Shown here: one piece after another, positions 1 through 6,263 of the stretch
How positions within the stretch are numbered: the first letter of the stretch is position 1
How the letters are laid out: each line of letters starts with the position of its first letter
Source of the DNA: an uncultured Eggerthellaceae bacterium
GTDB taxonomy: Bacteria; Actinomycetota; Coriobacteriia; Coriobacteriales; Eggerthellaceae
Reading direction: 5' to 3'
Length of the DNA: 9,614 nt
NCBI GenBank assembly: GCA_946626265.1
Contig: CAMOUE010000073.1
Coordinates: 1-9,614 of the forward strand
Translations under genes and position numbers: made by a program
Notes under the pieces: model-generated
The model's database searches: none
Told to the model about the DNA's origin: nothing
Seen by the model: the letters and a program-made list of their open reading frames with translations, nothing else

Positions 1-293
1 AGCGGGTAGCGGAACTCGCGGATCATGACGAGCGTGTCGCGTGGCGTCTTCGCCACGATGCAGACGGCGTCGGGCGCCTCGCGCGCTTCGGCCGGTTCGC
101 CGGGATGCCCGCCCGTCGACTTTCCGTTCGACCCGCGCCGCTCGAGCCCGGCGCGGAACCGTTCGAGGTTCTTTCGCGAGGCGCATTCGTAGTTGTAGAG
201 GCTGCCGTCGGGCAGCTCGTACGTCAGTATGTACTTGTTTATCCATCCGCTCGACACCTGCTCGATGCCGACGAGTTTCGGCTGCTGTTCCAT
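1..293 (-). CDS. Nudix hydrolase, ADP-ribose pyrophosphatase-like, N-terminal part (cut by window edge)
   Basis: Reading the minus strand from ATG at 293-291 gives 97 complete codons with no stop up to the left edge. The start is preceded by a strong ribosome binding site (AGGAGG, about 3 nt upstream). The visible protein begins MEQQPKLVGIEQVSSGW and has a short beta-rich N-terminal domain (residues about 5-45), then a charged linker, then IVAKTPRDTLVMIREFRYPL at the edge. A hydrophobic strand followed by REFRYP is characteristic of the segment before the Nudix box in ADP-ribose pyrophosphatase-type Nudix enzymes, which hydrolyse nucleoside diphosphate sugars. The Nudix box itself would lie beyond the edge and cannot be checked. 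It is divergent from the cyclo-ligase gene across a 266-nt gap. Family assignment is moderate; exact substrate is unknown. Confidence 0.72.
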   Translation of the reverse strand, partial: MEQQPKLVGIEQVSSGWINKYILTYELPDGSLYNYECASRKNLERFRAGLERRGSNGKSTGGHPGEPAEAREAPDAVCIVAKTPRDTLVMIREFRYP

Positions 294-458
294 GTCTCCT
301 CCTGTTGCGGTCGGTCCATCTGATTGTAGCGTACGCAGGGGCTCGTTTGGCGCCATGACCCGCCATCGGCGAGCCATGCGAATCCAGTTCGCCTTTTGCA
401 CGAAAAGCTGTTGCAGCCTGCGTCGACGTGGCAGCCGGCATTCATACGCGCACATTCG

Positions 459-467
459 TGCTATCCT
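459..467 (+). promoter_or_regulatory. Possible extended -10 promoter for the cyclo-ligase gene
   Basis: TGCTATCCT fits an extended -10 element (TGn followed by TATnnT). It lies 92 nt before the chosen ATG at 560, implying a leader of about 85 nt. There is no good -35 hexamer 16-18 nt upstream, which is tolerated by extended -10 promoters. A TTGACT at 467-472 could instead be a -35 box but has no convincing -10 partner. The rest of the 294-559 gap holds a short GCCTG/CAGGC hairpin at 525-537 and nothing else I can name. Confidence 0.3.
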
Positions 468-559
468 TGACTGGAATTCGTAACGAAGACGTATCGCCGT
501 GACGGGCGCCTGTGCGCTTCATGTGCCTGCCGCAGGCGAAATGCGAACGGAGGGCAACC

Positions 560-1162
560 ATGTCAATGTGGGAACTGGACATACCCAGCGCCGATCCCGA
601 GGTTAGGAAGAAGCGGCTGAGGACGCGCATGGCGGCGATCCGCGAGATTCTCGGTCCCGAGGGCCGGGCGCGCGCCGACGCCGGCATCGCCAAGAAGGTC
701 TGCGCTCACGCAGCCTACGAAGAGGCGGATACCGTGTTCACGTACTTGTCGGTCGGCACGGAGGTCGACACGCGCGAGATTATCCGCGATGCGTGGTCCA
801 AGGGCAAGGCCGTTGCCATACCGCGCGTGGTGAAGGGCACGCGGAAGATGGACTGGTACCGCATCGACGATTTCGACGCCATCGAGAAGGGGGCATTCGG
901 GATGGAGGAGCCCATCGCCGACCCCGACAGGCTCGTCGAGGTGCCGGGAAAGGGCTCGGGCGCCAAGGCCGTCGCGCTCGTCCCGGGGTTCGCCTTCGAC
1001 CTGGACGGCTACCGCATCGGGTACGGCGGCGGCTTCTACGACACGTTCCTGCCCGAGTTCGGCGGCACGTCTCTCGGGCTTTGTCGCATCCAGCAGCTGA
1101 GCGAGGATCCGATTCCCTGCGGCGAGCACGATGTCCCCGTCGATTTCGTGATAAAGGCCTAG
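560..1162 (+). CDS. 5-formyltetrahydrofolate cyclo-ligase
   Basis: This 200-aa cytoplasmic enzyme converts 5-formyltetrahydrofolate to 5,10-methenyltetrahydrofolate with ATP hydrolysis, returning the storage folate to one-carbon metabolism. The family signature is clear: a basic N-terminal helix (RKKRLRTRM, residues 16-24), the YLSVGTEVDTREI segment (62-74), and the glycine-rich ligand-binding stretch VPGFAFDLDGYRIGYGGGFY (141-160), followed by DTFLP. Length is normal for the family. I chose ATG 560 because GGAGGG lies 5 nt upstream; an in-frame GTG at 512 would add 16 residues that do not look like the family and has no comparable ribosome site. It appears to be a single gene; ilvE follows after 119 nt with its own ribosome site. 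No anomaly seen. Confidence 0.93.
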   Translation: MSMWELDIPSADPEVRKKRLRTRMAAIREILGPEGRARADAGIAKKVCAHAAYEEADTVFTYLSVGTEVDTREIIRDAWSKGKAVAIPRVVKGTRKMDWYRIDDFDAIEKGAFGMEEPIADPDRLVEVPGKGSGAKAVALVPGFAFDLDGYRIGYGGGFYDTFLPEFGGTSLGLCRIQQLSEDPIPCGEHDVPVDFVIKA

Positions 1163-1206
1163 CGTTCGGCTGGACGGCGTAGTTTCCAATCTGTAAATGC
1201 TCGAAA

Positions 1207-1232
1207 CCACGCACTGTGCTCGGCATGCGTGG
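1207..1232. promoter_or_regulatory. Inverted repeat upstream of ilvE (operator or weak terminator)
   Basis: CCACGCA (1207-1213) and TGCGTGG (1226-1232) are perfect 7-bp inverted arms separated by 12 nt. There is no T-run after the right arm, so it is a poor intrinsic terminator for the cyclo-ligase gene. It ends 49 nt before the ilvE start, where an operator could overlap a promoter, although I find no convincing -35/-10 pair. Role uncertain. Confidence 0.4.
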
Positions 1233-1281
1233 AGTAGAGTACATACATATGTGAACATAAGCGGATAGCGAGGAGTTATCG

Positions 1282-2319
1282 ATGGAAAAGAAAGATCTTG
1301 ACTGGGGCAATCTCGGGTTCAACTACATCCCGTGCGATTACAGCTACGTGTGCAACTACCGCGATGGCGCGTGGGAGGAAGGCGGCCTCACGGAGGACCA
1401 CACCCTCACGCTCAGCGAGGATGCGGGCATCTTCCACTACTGCCAGGAGGTCTTCGAGGGCCTGAAGGCCTATACGACTGAGGACGGCTCCATCGTGTGC
1501 TTCCGCCCCGACCTGAACGCGCAGCGCATGGCCGACTCGGCACGTCGTCTTGTCATGCCGGCGTTTCCCGAGGACAAGTTCGTCGAGGCCGTCAAGCAGG
1601 TCGTCGCCGCCAACGAGGCGTGGGTGCCGCCGTTCGGCTCGGGCGCCACGCTCTACATCCGCCCGTTCATGGTCGCAACGGGCAACGTCATCGGCGTGAA
1701 GCCCGCCGACGAGTACCAGTTCCGCATCTTCGTCACGCCGGTCGGCCCGTACTTCAAGGGCGGCGACACGTCCGTGAAGCTGGCCGTCGCCAAGTACGAC
1801 CGCGCCGCCCCGCACGGCACGGGCAACATCAAGGCCGGCTTGAACTACGCCATGAGCCTGCTCGCCGTGACCGAGGCGCACGACGCCGGCTATGCCGAGA
1901 ACATGTACCTCGACTCGAAGAGCCGCACGTACGTCGAGGAGACCGGCGGCGCGAACATCCTGTTCGTCGACAAGGAAGGCAACCTGGTCGTGCCTCAGTC
2001 CGCGACCGATTCGATCCTGCCGTCCATCACGCGCCGCTCGCTCGTCGTGGTGGCCCGCGACGTCTTGGGCATGAACGTCATCGAGCGCCCGGTCAAGTTC
2101 GAAGAGGTCGTCAACGGCGACTTCGTCGAGTGCGGCCTGTGCGGCACGGCGGCTGTCATCTCGCCGGTCGAGAAGGTCGAGGGCGACGGCGTGGACGTCA
2201 CGTTCCCCGACTGCGTGGGCACGAGCGGCCCGGTCATGAAGAAGCTGCGCGAGACCCTCACGGCCATCCAGACCTGCGCCATCGAGGACCCGTTCGGCTG
2301 GGTGTGCAAGATCGCGTAG
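1282..2319 (+). CDS. ilvE: Branched-chain-amino-acid aminotransferase
   Basis: This 345-aa PLP-dependent class IV aminotransferase interconverts leucine, isoleucine and valine with their 2-oxo acids, using glutamate/2-oxoglutarate, as the last step of branched-chain amino acid synthesis. Features seen: an FEGLKAY segment (58-64), the RPD...R region around 75-83, LYIRPFM (124-130), the PLP lysine in NIKAGLNYA (Lys184), and the EETGGANILFV motif characteristic of the class. The length matches the long (BCAT2-like) bacterial form of about 340-360 aa. ATG 1282 is preceded by AGGAG at 1271-1275. The gene ends in an intrinsic terminator 22 nt after the stop codon. It appears monocistronic; the next genes lie on the opposite strand. 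The gap before it holds an inverted repeat and no T-box-like leader. Confidence 0.95.
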   Translation: MEKKDLDWGNLGFNYIPCDYSYVCNYRDGAWEEGGLTEDHTLTLSEDAGIFHYCQEVFEGLKAYTTEDGSIVCFRPDLNAQRMADSARRLVMPAFPEDKFVEAVKQVVAANEAWVPPFGSGATLYIRPFMVATGNVIGVKPADEYQFRIFVTPVGPYFKGGDTSVKLAVAKYDRAAPHGTGNIKAGLNYAMSLLAVTEAHDAGYAENMYLDSKSRTYVEETGGANILFVDKEGNLVVPQSATDSILPSITRRSLVVVARDVLGMNVIERPVKFEEVVNGDFVECGLCGTAAVISPVEKVEGDGVDVTFPDCVGTSGPVMKKLRETLTAIQTCAIEDPFGWVCKIA

Positions 2320-2340
2320 CTCCGCCCGAAAACGCGTTTC

Positions 2341-2366
2341 AAGAGGGGCTTAGGCCCCTCTTTTTT
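2341..2366 (+). terminator. Rho-independent terminator of ilvE
   Basis: A stem of AGAGGGGC (2342-2349) and GCCCCTCT (2354-2361) with a TTAG loop can be extended by one A-T pair, and six T residues run from 2361 to 2366. It is a textbook terminator for the plus strand. It also lies between the convergent ilvE and toxin genes, but read on the minus strand it is followed by only two T residues, so it is weaker in that direction. Confidence 0.88.
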
Positions 2367-2412
2367 GTTGACGGCTGTCAAGTCGAAGCGAGCAAGCTTA
2401 TGGGTAACCGTG

Positions 2413-2865
2413 CTACAGCGGTATTTCACCGTAGGCGATACCGTGCTCTCTTTCGACCATGTCGAAGAATTCTTCCGGAGTGAGTGCTGGGATGTCCAGG
2501 TTTCGGAACCCCTCTTGCTTCTTGTCGCGCGTCAGCAGGCAATCGGCGGCTATGCTTTTGCACGACTCGGCGATGAGCGCATCTTCGAGGTCATTCCATT
2601 CTGCTTGCAGGGCTGCTTGCATGTTTGCGTGCCCAGTCGTGCAGATGTTGACCCTCTCGAGGCTTTTCAGCATGGCATTCTGCAGATCGGAAGCGGGCTG
2701 CGTTTTGCTGAGCACGTAAAAGATGTTCAAGTACGATTGGGGTGCTGTCCATATCTCGACGTCGCCGAACATCTGCATGACGATAAGCTTGAAGGCCGAT
2801 TCCCGAAACGGTTCACGTTGGGCGAATATGTCGAACAACACGTTGGTATCAGCGAAGATGCGCAT
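2413..2865 (-). CDS. PIN-domain toxin (VapC-like ribonuclease)
   Basis: This 150-aa protein has the PIN fold pattern of metal-dependent ribonucleases. It begins MRIFADTNVLFDIF with Asp6 as the first metal ligand, has a central DLEDAL motif (92-97, Asp95 likely catalytic), and a late LLTRDKK motif (Asp114) followed by the usual F. The DLEDAL arrangement is like the PIN_3 subgroup. It probably cleaves RNA and acts as the toxin of a type II toxin-antitoxin pair; the RNA target is unknown. Its ATG at 2865-2863 lies within the 3' end of the antitoxin gene (17-nt overlap in another frame), with GAGGGA 5 nt upstream, so translation is probably coupled. Base composition here is visibly less G+C-rich than in ilvE, consistent with horizontal acquisition. 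Confidence 0.82.
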   Translation of the reverse strand: MRIFADTNVLFDIFAQREPFRESAFKLIVMQMFGDVEIWTAPQSYLNIFYVLSKTQPASDLQNAMLKSLERVNICTTGHANMQAALQAEWNDLEDALIAESCKSIAADCLLTRDKKQEGFRNLDIPALTPEEFFDMVEREHGIAYGEIPL

Positions 2866-3166
2866 AACGTTCCCTCATCGCCTGGTTGAGTAGGTCTTCG
2901 AATGGCAGGTCAGCCCATTCTGATGGAACGGGCACCTTCACGCTGCCCATGAATTCGGCGAGTTCTTTTCTCTGGTCATCGTCGAGTGATTTGTCCTCCG
3001 GCGCAACAGGGTTGCCCGACTTTGCATGGGGAAGTTGACGCTCCTTTATGACGTATTCGAACGCGGCGTTGATCAGTTCTGATGTAGTTGATCCTATTTC
3101 GTTGAGCACTTCGACACCGCGGGTTTTGATGCCCGCCGGCACGCGTGCGGTCACAACCGGGTCCAT
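2849..3166 (-). CDS. RelB/DinJ-like ribbon-helix-helix antitoxin
   Basis: This 105-aa protein is the first gene of the toxin-antitoxin operon. The N-terminus (VVTARVPAGIKTRGVEVLNE) looks like a ribbon-helix-helix strand and first helix, and IGSTTSELINAAFEYVIKER (about 24-43) like the second, closely resembling RelB/DinJ antitoxins in which a G-x-T-x-S-E/D-L segment is typical. The acidic C-terminal half (about 52-105) would be the flexible toxin-neutralising part; it contains WADLPFEDLL. It should bind the PIN toxin and repress its own promoter. ATG 3166-3164 has GGAGGAG upstream. RelB/DinJ antitoxins are classically paired with RelE/YafQ toxins, so pairing with a PIN toxin is a mixed combination. 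Confidence 0.8.
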   Translation of the reverse strand: MDPVVTARVPAGIKTRGVEVLNEIGSTTSELINAAFEYVIKERQLPHAKSGNPVAPEDKSLDDDQRKELAEFMGSVKVPVPSEWADLPFEDLLNQAMRERYAHLR

Positions 3167-3193
3167 CGCGGCTCCTCCCGTACGATTAGCATT

Positions 3194-3208
3194 GTAATAC
3201 AGTATTAC
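3194..3208. promoter_or_regulatory. Palindromic operator of the toxin-antitoxin operon
   Basis: GTAATAC-A-GTATTAC is a perfect 15-nt palindrome lying one base downstream of the -10 box and 28 nt before the antitoxin start, so it covers the expected transcription start. Ribbon-helix-helix antitoxins commonly bind such palindromes to autorepress. Function is inferred from position and symmetry. Confidence 0.68.
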
Positions 3209-3209
3209 G

Positions 3210-3238
3210 ATAATATGATGTTAGGTGCCAAATGTCAA
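3210..3238 (-). promoter_or_regulatory. Sigma-70-type promoter of the toxin-antitoxin operon
   Basis: On the minus strand, TTGACA (3238-3233, perfect -35) is followed after exactly 17 nt by TATTAT (3215-3210, 5 of 6 to consensus). Transcription would start near 3203, inside the palindrome. This is the strongest promoter in the window, fitting a locus held down by autorepression. Confidence 0.75.
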
Positions 3239-3312
3239 GAGAGGGCAGTTATGCATGGTTTTCATACGCTATCATGCAAATCATTACCAAACCAACCAGC
3301 AATAGGAGCATC

Positions 3313-4059
3313 ATGGACATCATCCAGGCAATCGAGAAGCGCATCTCGTGTCGCGCTTTCACTGAAAAGTCACTTGATCAGGGGCAATTTGACGCCCTTG
3401 TGCAGGAAATCGAGCGCATCAACGCCGAATCGGGGCTGCATTTCCAGCTGTACGGCCCTCGTGCGGACGGTACCGCCATCAACATGAGCGCGAAGATGTT
3501 CGCGAACAATCCGCCGTGCTATGCGGCGCTCGTTGCGCGCAAAGACCCGCTGGAAGAGGAGAAGCTCGGCTACTATGGCGAGCGGCTCGTGTTGCTTGCC
3601 GAGATGCTGGGCCTATCGACCTGCTGGGTGGCAAGCACCTATGACCAGGCGACGACGCGCGTCGAACTGGGCGACGGCGAGGCGCTGCACGACGTGGTTC
3701 CCATCGGTTTCGCGCCCGAGAAGATTCCGCTCAAGCAGCGCACCATCCGCGCGAGCATTCGCGGGCGCTCCAAGAAGCTCGAGGACCTTTACCGTGGCCC
3801 CGTGCCGCTGGCAGGCGCGCCCGAGTGGGTGCAGGCTTGCGTCGACGCGGTTTGGAAGGGCCCTTCGGCCATCAACGAGCAGCCAGTCGTTTTCGTGCAG
3901 GACGACGTCGACGGCCCGGTGCGCGCCGAGCTTGTCCGCGTGAAAACGGGTATGGAATACACCGACTTGGGCATCGCGAAGTACCACTTCGAGGTCGCCG
4001 CCCACGAGTGCGGCGTGCCCGGTTCCTGGCAGTGGGGCGCCGGGGCCGCTTTCCAATGA
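3313..4059 (+). CDS. Nitroreductase-fold flavoprotein (putative TM1586-type)
   Basis: This 248-aa protein begins MDIIQAIEKRISCRAFTEK, the N-terminal FMN-phosphate-binding pattern (AIxxRxSxRxF) of nitroreductases. The second half carries GPSAINEQPVVF (about 196-207), the conserved PSAxNxQPxxF segment, and near the C-terminus DLGIAKYHFEVAAHECG, typical of the putative TM nitroreductase family in which one chain covers two half-domains. It is expected to bind FMN and use NAD(P)H to reduce an unknown substrate in the cytoplasm. ATG 3313 has AGGAG 4 nt upstream; an in-frame upstream start at 3232 would overlap the divergent toxin-antitoxin promoter and adds unrelated sequence. A possible -10 (TATCAT, 3270-3275) lies upstream without a good -35. 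Physiological role is not shown by context. Confidence 0.8.
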   Translation: MDIIQAIEKRISCRAFTEKSLDQGQFDALVQEIERINAESGLHFQLYGPRADGTAINMSAKMFANNPPCYAALVARKDPLEEEKLGYYGERLVLLAEMLGLSTCWVASTYDQATTRVELGDGEALHDVVPIGFAPEKIPLKQRTIRASIRGRSKKLEDLYRGPVPLAGAPEWVQACVDAVWKGPSAINEQPVVFVQDDVDGPVRAELVRVKTGMEYTDLGIAKYHFEVAAHECGVPGSWQWGAGAAFQ

Positions 4060-4111
4060 TGTGCGAAATGCTGATGCCTGGCGGCGGTGTTGAACTTGGG
4101 ACGTCGGGTAT

Positions 4112-4136
4112 CGTTCGTTCCCGTGGGTAACGAACG
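4112..4136. promoter_or_regulatory. Inverted repeat before the sensor kinase, likely regulator-binding site
   Basis: CGTTCGTT (4112-4119) and AACGAACG (4129-4136) are perfect 8-bp arms around a 9-nt spacer. Read on the minus strand from 4140, the right arm begins GATACGTTCGTTACC; its first 11 bases recur at 6153-6163 upstream of the 72-aa gene. The symmetry, the position 101 nt before the kinase start, and the repetition suggest a binding site for the response regulator encoded here (autoregulation). The arms could also form a hairpin ending the nitroreductase transcript, but the following sequence is only moderately T-rich (TATCTCCTTTT). Confidence 0.5.
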
Positions 4137-4237
4137 TATCTCCTTTTGGAACTAATGGGCGTAGGTAAAGCTGCAGCCAATGCGGATGGCGTAAACTCGA
4201 ACGGACATTGAAATGCACGAAAAAAAGGGGCGTTGCC

Positions 4238-5386
4238 GTGGCTGCGAATGATTCAGTTTGGCGCTCGCGCGTTGAAGCAATCGGCGATTTCTTTAATCAG
4301 GTCGCCTGGCTTGAAGAGCCGCGTGAGCTTTACCAGTCTATTGCCGACGAACTGGTGAAGCTTGCCGGGTGCGATACCGTGAGCGTGCGCATGCTTTCGG
4401 TTGCGGGCGACGAGATGATTGGATGCGCCGTTTCGGGCTCGGCGGGGCTTCTCGTCGGTGAAGGATATGCAACTGTGTCTCTGGCAACGGGGCGCATGCC
4501 CGAGCTTGTGAAGTTTCACAGGCCCATTGTCTATGACATGGCAAATCCCGTCGAACAGGATGTCAGGACTCAGCGCGGTCTCGACTTGGGGTATCGCTAT
4601 GCCGTCACTGCACCTTTGATCTACGATGGGACGCTCGTCGGCGCGATCGATTTTATATACCGGGAAGGGCAGTACGCAGGGGAAGATGATCTTGCCTGGA
4701 TTACGGGGATCTGCAAGGTAGCCGGATCGATCATGGGCATCCTTGGCATCTCGGATCGCATGATTGAGCTGCGCATCACTGATGAGGCGCGCCGTATAGG
4801 TGCCGAGCTCCACGACAACCTGGCGCAACCTGTAAGCGTCATCACGCTTGAATCGGACAAGGCGCTCATGGCACTCGAAGAGGAAGACTACGAGTCGCTT
4901 GGCAAAGGCCTCAGGCGTCTACGCGAAGCAAGCAAGCTCGCCTGCGATTCGATCATTCGGGAGGCCCAAACCCTTCAGGATCCCATTACCGATTCCGAAG
5001 ACTTGGCGGTCGCGGTCCAGCGTCATCTCGAGCGATATCACGCGCAATGGGGCGTGAGTGTCGAATTCAACAGGCCCGACGACGTGATTATGGTGAGCAA
5101 GAAGGTTGGCGGGCAAGTTTTGCACATCTTGAACGAGGCGCTTGGCAATGTGCTCAGGCATGCCCGTGCCCAACATGTGTCTGTTTCGCTCACGGCGAGT
5201 AGGGGGATGCTGACCCTCAGGGTCGAAGACAATGGCTGCGGATTCGACCCCCGTTCGGTTTCGCCTGAGAAAACGGGCATTAGGATAATGAAGGAACGCG
5301 CTAGCAAGGTCGGTGGCAAGCTGACGGTAGCTTCGGTGCCAGGAGAGGGCACGTCGCTCGTCGCGGATATACCGCTTGTAGCTTAG
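4238..5386 (+). CDS. Soluble GAF-domain sensor histidine kinase (NarX/HisKA_3 class)
   Basis: With the GTG start at 4238 this is a 382-aa protein. Residues about 10-170 look like a GAF sensor domain; there are no membrane segments or signal peptide, so it senses something in the cytoplasm. The dimerisation/phosphoacceptor region contains RIGAELHDNLAQP, with His192 as the likely phosphorylated residue, typical of HisKA_3 kinases that pair with NarL/LuxR-type regulators. The HATPase region follows: NEALGNVLRHA (N box, from Asn299), VEDNGCGFD (G1, about 329-337), and GIRIMKERA plus GEGTSL (G2). I chose GTG 4238 because AGGGG (4226-4230) lies 7 nt upstream; an in-frame TTG at 4208 would add 10 residues without a good ribosome site. 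The response regulator begins 27 nt after the stop, so the two are co-transcribed. The ligand is unknown; an aromatic compound would fit the downstream enzyme. Confidence 0.88.
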   Translation: MAANDSVWRSRVEAIGDFFNQVAWLEEPRELYQSIADELVKLAGCDTVSVRMLSVAGDEMIGCAVSGSAGLLVGEGYATVSLATGRMPELVKFHRPIVYDMANPVEQDVRTQRGLDLGYRYAVTAPLIYDGTLVGAIDFIYREGQYAGEDDLAWITGICKVAGSIMGILGISDRMIELRITDEARRIGAELHDNLAQPVSVITLESDKALMALEEEDYESLGKGLRRLREASKLACDSIIREAQTLQDPITDSEDLAVAVQRHLERYHAQWGVSVEFNRPDDVIMVSKKVGGQVLHILNEALGNVLRHARAQHVSVSLTASRGMLTLRVEDNGCGFDPRSVSPEKTGIRIMKERASKVGGKLTVASVPGEGTSLVADIPLVA

Positions 5387-5413
5387 ATGCTTTCATGGTG
5401 AGGGGAGGGAGCC

Positions 5414-6082
5414 GTGGAGAATAAAACCTCGATAGTGCTTGTCGACGACCATGCGCTCTACCGTGAGGGCTTGCGTGAGCTCGTTTCAAAGTGGGGCGAC
5501 TTCGAGGTGGTTGGCGAAGCCTGCAACGGCGAGGAAGCTTGCAACCTGTGCATGCAGGTCAAACCCGACATGGTTCTGCTTGACGTGAAGATGCCAGTTC
5601 TCGACGGCGTGACGGCTTGCGGGGTCATCCATGGCGAGCTCCCGCAGACAGCGATCGTCATGCTATCTCTGTACGGCGAGCCTGAGAGGGTCTTGCCGGC
5701 TATCGCCAACGGTGCACGCGGCTATCTCCTGAAGAGCATATATGCGAAAGAGCTGCACGATAAGCTTTGCGTGGTGCTTGACGGAGGCGCCGCGCTCTCC
5801 GACGAGGTGGTGGCGGTGTGCTTCGACGCCATCCGCATGCAGCGCTTCAATCCCATCTCGGCCGACTCGGTGTTAAGAAACATGCTCGACTCGCTCACAG
5901 AGCACGAAAAGGACCTGTTGCGCCTCGTCGCTGTTGGGTTGTCGAACCGCGAGATTGGCGACAGGCTTTACATAGGCGAGAGCACGGTGAAGAAGCAACT
6001 CAATGCGATAACCGTAAAACTTGGCCTTAAGAACAGGGTTCAGGCGGCAACGTTCGCCCTGAGGGCCGGACTTGCCGAGTGA
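5414..6082 (+). CDS. NarL/LuxR-family response regulator
   Basis: This 222-aa DNA-binding regulator is the partner of the preceding kinase. The receiver domain (about 5-122) has the acidic pair Asp11-Asp12, phosphoacceptor Asp57 in LLDVKMP, the switch Ser85, and the conserved lysine Lys107 in GYLLKS. The C-terminal LuxR-type helix-turn-helix (about 156-218) begins LTEHEKDLLRLVAVGLSNRE and contains the recognition-helix region IGESTVKKQLNAI followed by KLGLKNRVQAATFA. The start is GTG 5414 with a strong ribosome site (AGGGGAGGGAG) just upstream. It most likely controls its own operon and the molybdenum-enzyme operon that begins 181 nt downstream, since the two flanking gaps share an 11-bp word. 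No residue loss is seen in the phosphorylation pocket, so it should be a normal phosphorylation-controlled regulator. Confidence 0.93.
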   Translation: MENKTSIVLVDDHALYREGLRELVSKWGDFEVVGEACNGEEACNLCMQVKPDMVLLDVKMPVLDGVTACGVIHGELPQTAIVMLSLYGEPERVLPAIANGARGYLLKSIYAKELHDKLCVVLDGGAALSDEVVAVCFDAIRMQRFNPISADSVLRNMLDSLTEHEKDLLRLVAVGLSNREIGDRLYIGESTVKKQLNAITVKLGLKNRVQAATFALRAGLAE

Positions 6083-6263
6083 GTCCGTCGTCCGTTACCG
6101 CCCAGGATGGTCCGAACGTTACCAAATGGTGTACGTTAAGGCCGCGTAAGGCGATACGTTCGTAGGTTTAAGTAATCTACCAGCTCAAATAACATGATGC
6201 TCAGTCAAGCGAGGGGCTTGACGCAGCCAACACCCCGCATGGGGTTTCCGAAAGGAGAGCATC
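6083..6263 (+). promoter_or_regulatory. Regulatory gap with repeated CGTT-type elements upstream of the enzyme operon
   Basis: This 181-nt gap separates the response regulator from the 72-aa gene. It holds four same-strand elements with CGTT cores: CGTTACC at 6093 and again within CGAACGTTACC (6113-6123), TACGTTAAG (6132-6140), and GATACGTTCGTAGG (6153-6166). The last shares GATACGTTCGT with the inverted repeat before the kinase, and CGTTACC also recurs there on the minus strand (4132-4126). A possible -10, TAATCT (6173-6178), has no recognisable -35, as expected for an activator-dependent promoter. A small ACCCC/GGGGT hairpin (6232-6245) lies just before the ribosome site. No intrinsic terminator for the regulator gene is visible, so some readthrough is possible. 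Binding by the adjacent regulator is inferred. Confidence 0.48.

Noticed and set aside
489..498. A 10-bp match (GGCGATACGT, minus strand) to the presumed regulator site at 6150-6159
   Set aside because: It lacks the TTCGT continuation and any repeat or symmetry, and one 10-mer match across the whole window is expected by chance.
481..559. 6S RNA or other small RNA beside the cyclo-ligase gene, as in proteobacteria
   Set aside because: The 79 nt show only a small GCCTG/CAGGC hairpin and no long imperfect rod structure.
1163..1281. T-box or other amino-acid-responsive leader before ilvE
   Set aside because: The gap is too short, and I see neither a T-box motif nor a terminator/antiterminator pair; only one inverted repeat.
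1276..1881. Minus-strand open frame opposite ilvE
   Set aside because: It mirrors ilvE codon bias; the plus strand encodes a complete aminotransferase with its PLP lysine.
3252..3278. Inverted TGCATG/CATGCA before the nitroreductase gene
   Set aside because: The arms are short, each is nearly self-complementary, and the 15-nt spacer overlaps the possible -10; too weak to call an operator.
4213..4251. Twelve-residue leader peptide (ATG 4213 to TGA) just before and overlapping the kinase start
   Set aside because: There is no clear ribosome site and no amino-acid bias suggesting attenuation; more likely chance around the real GTG start.
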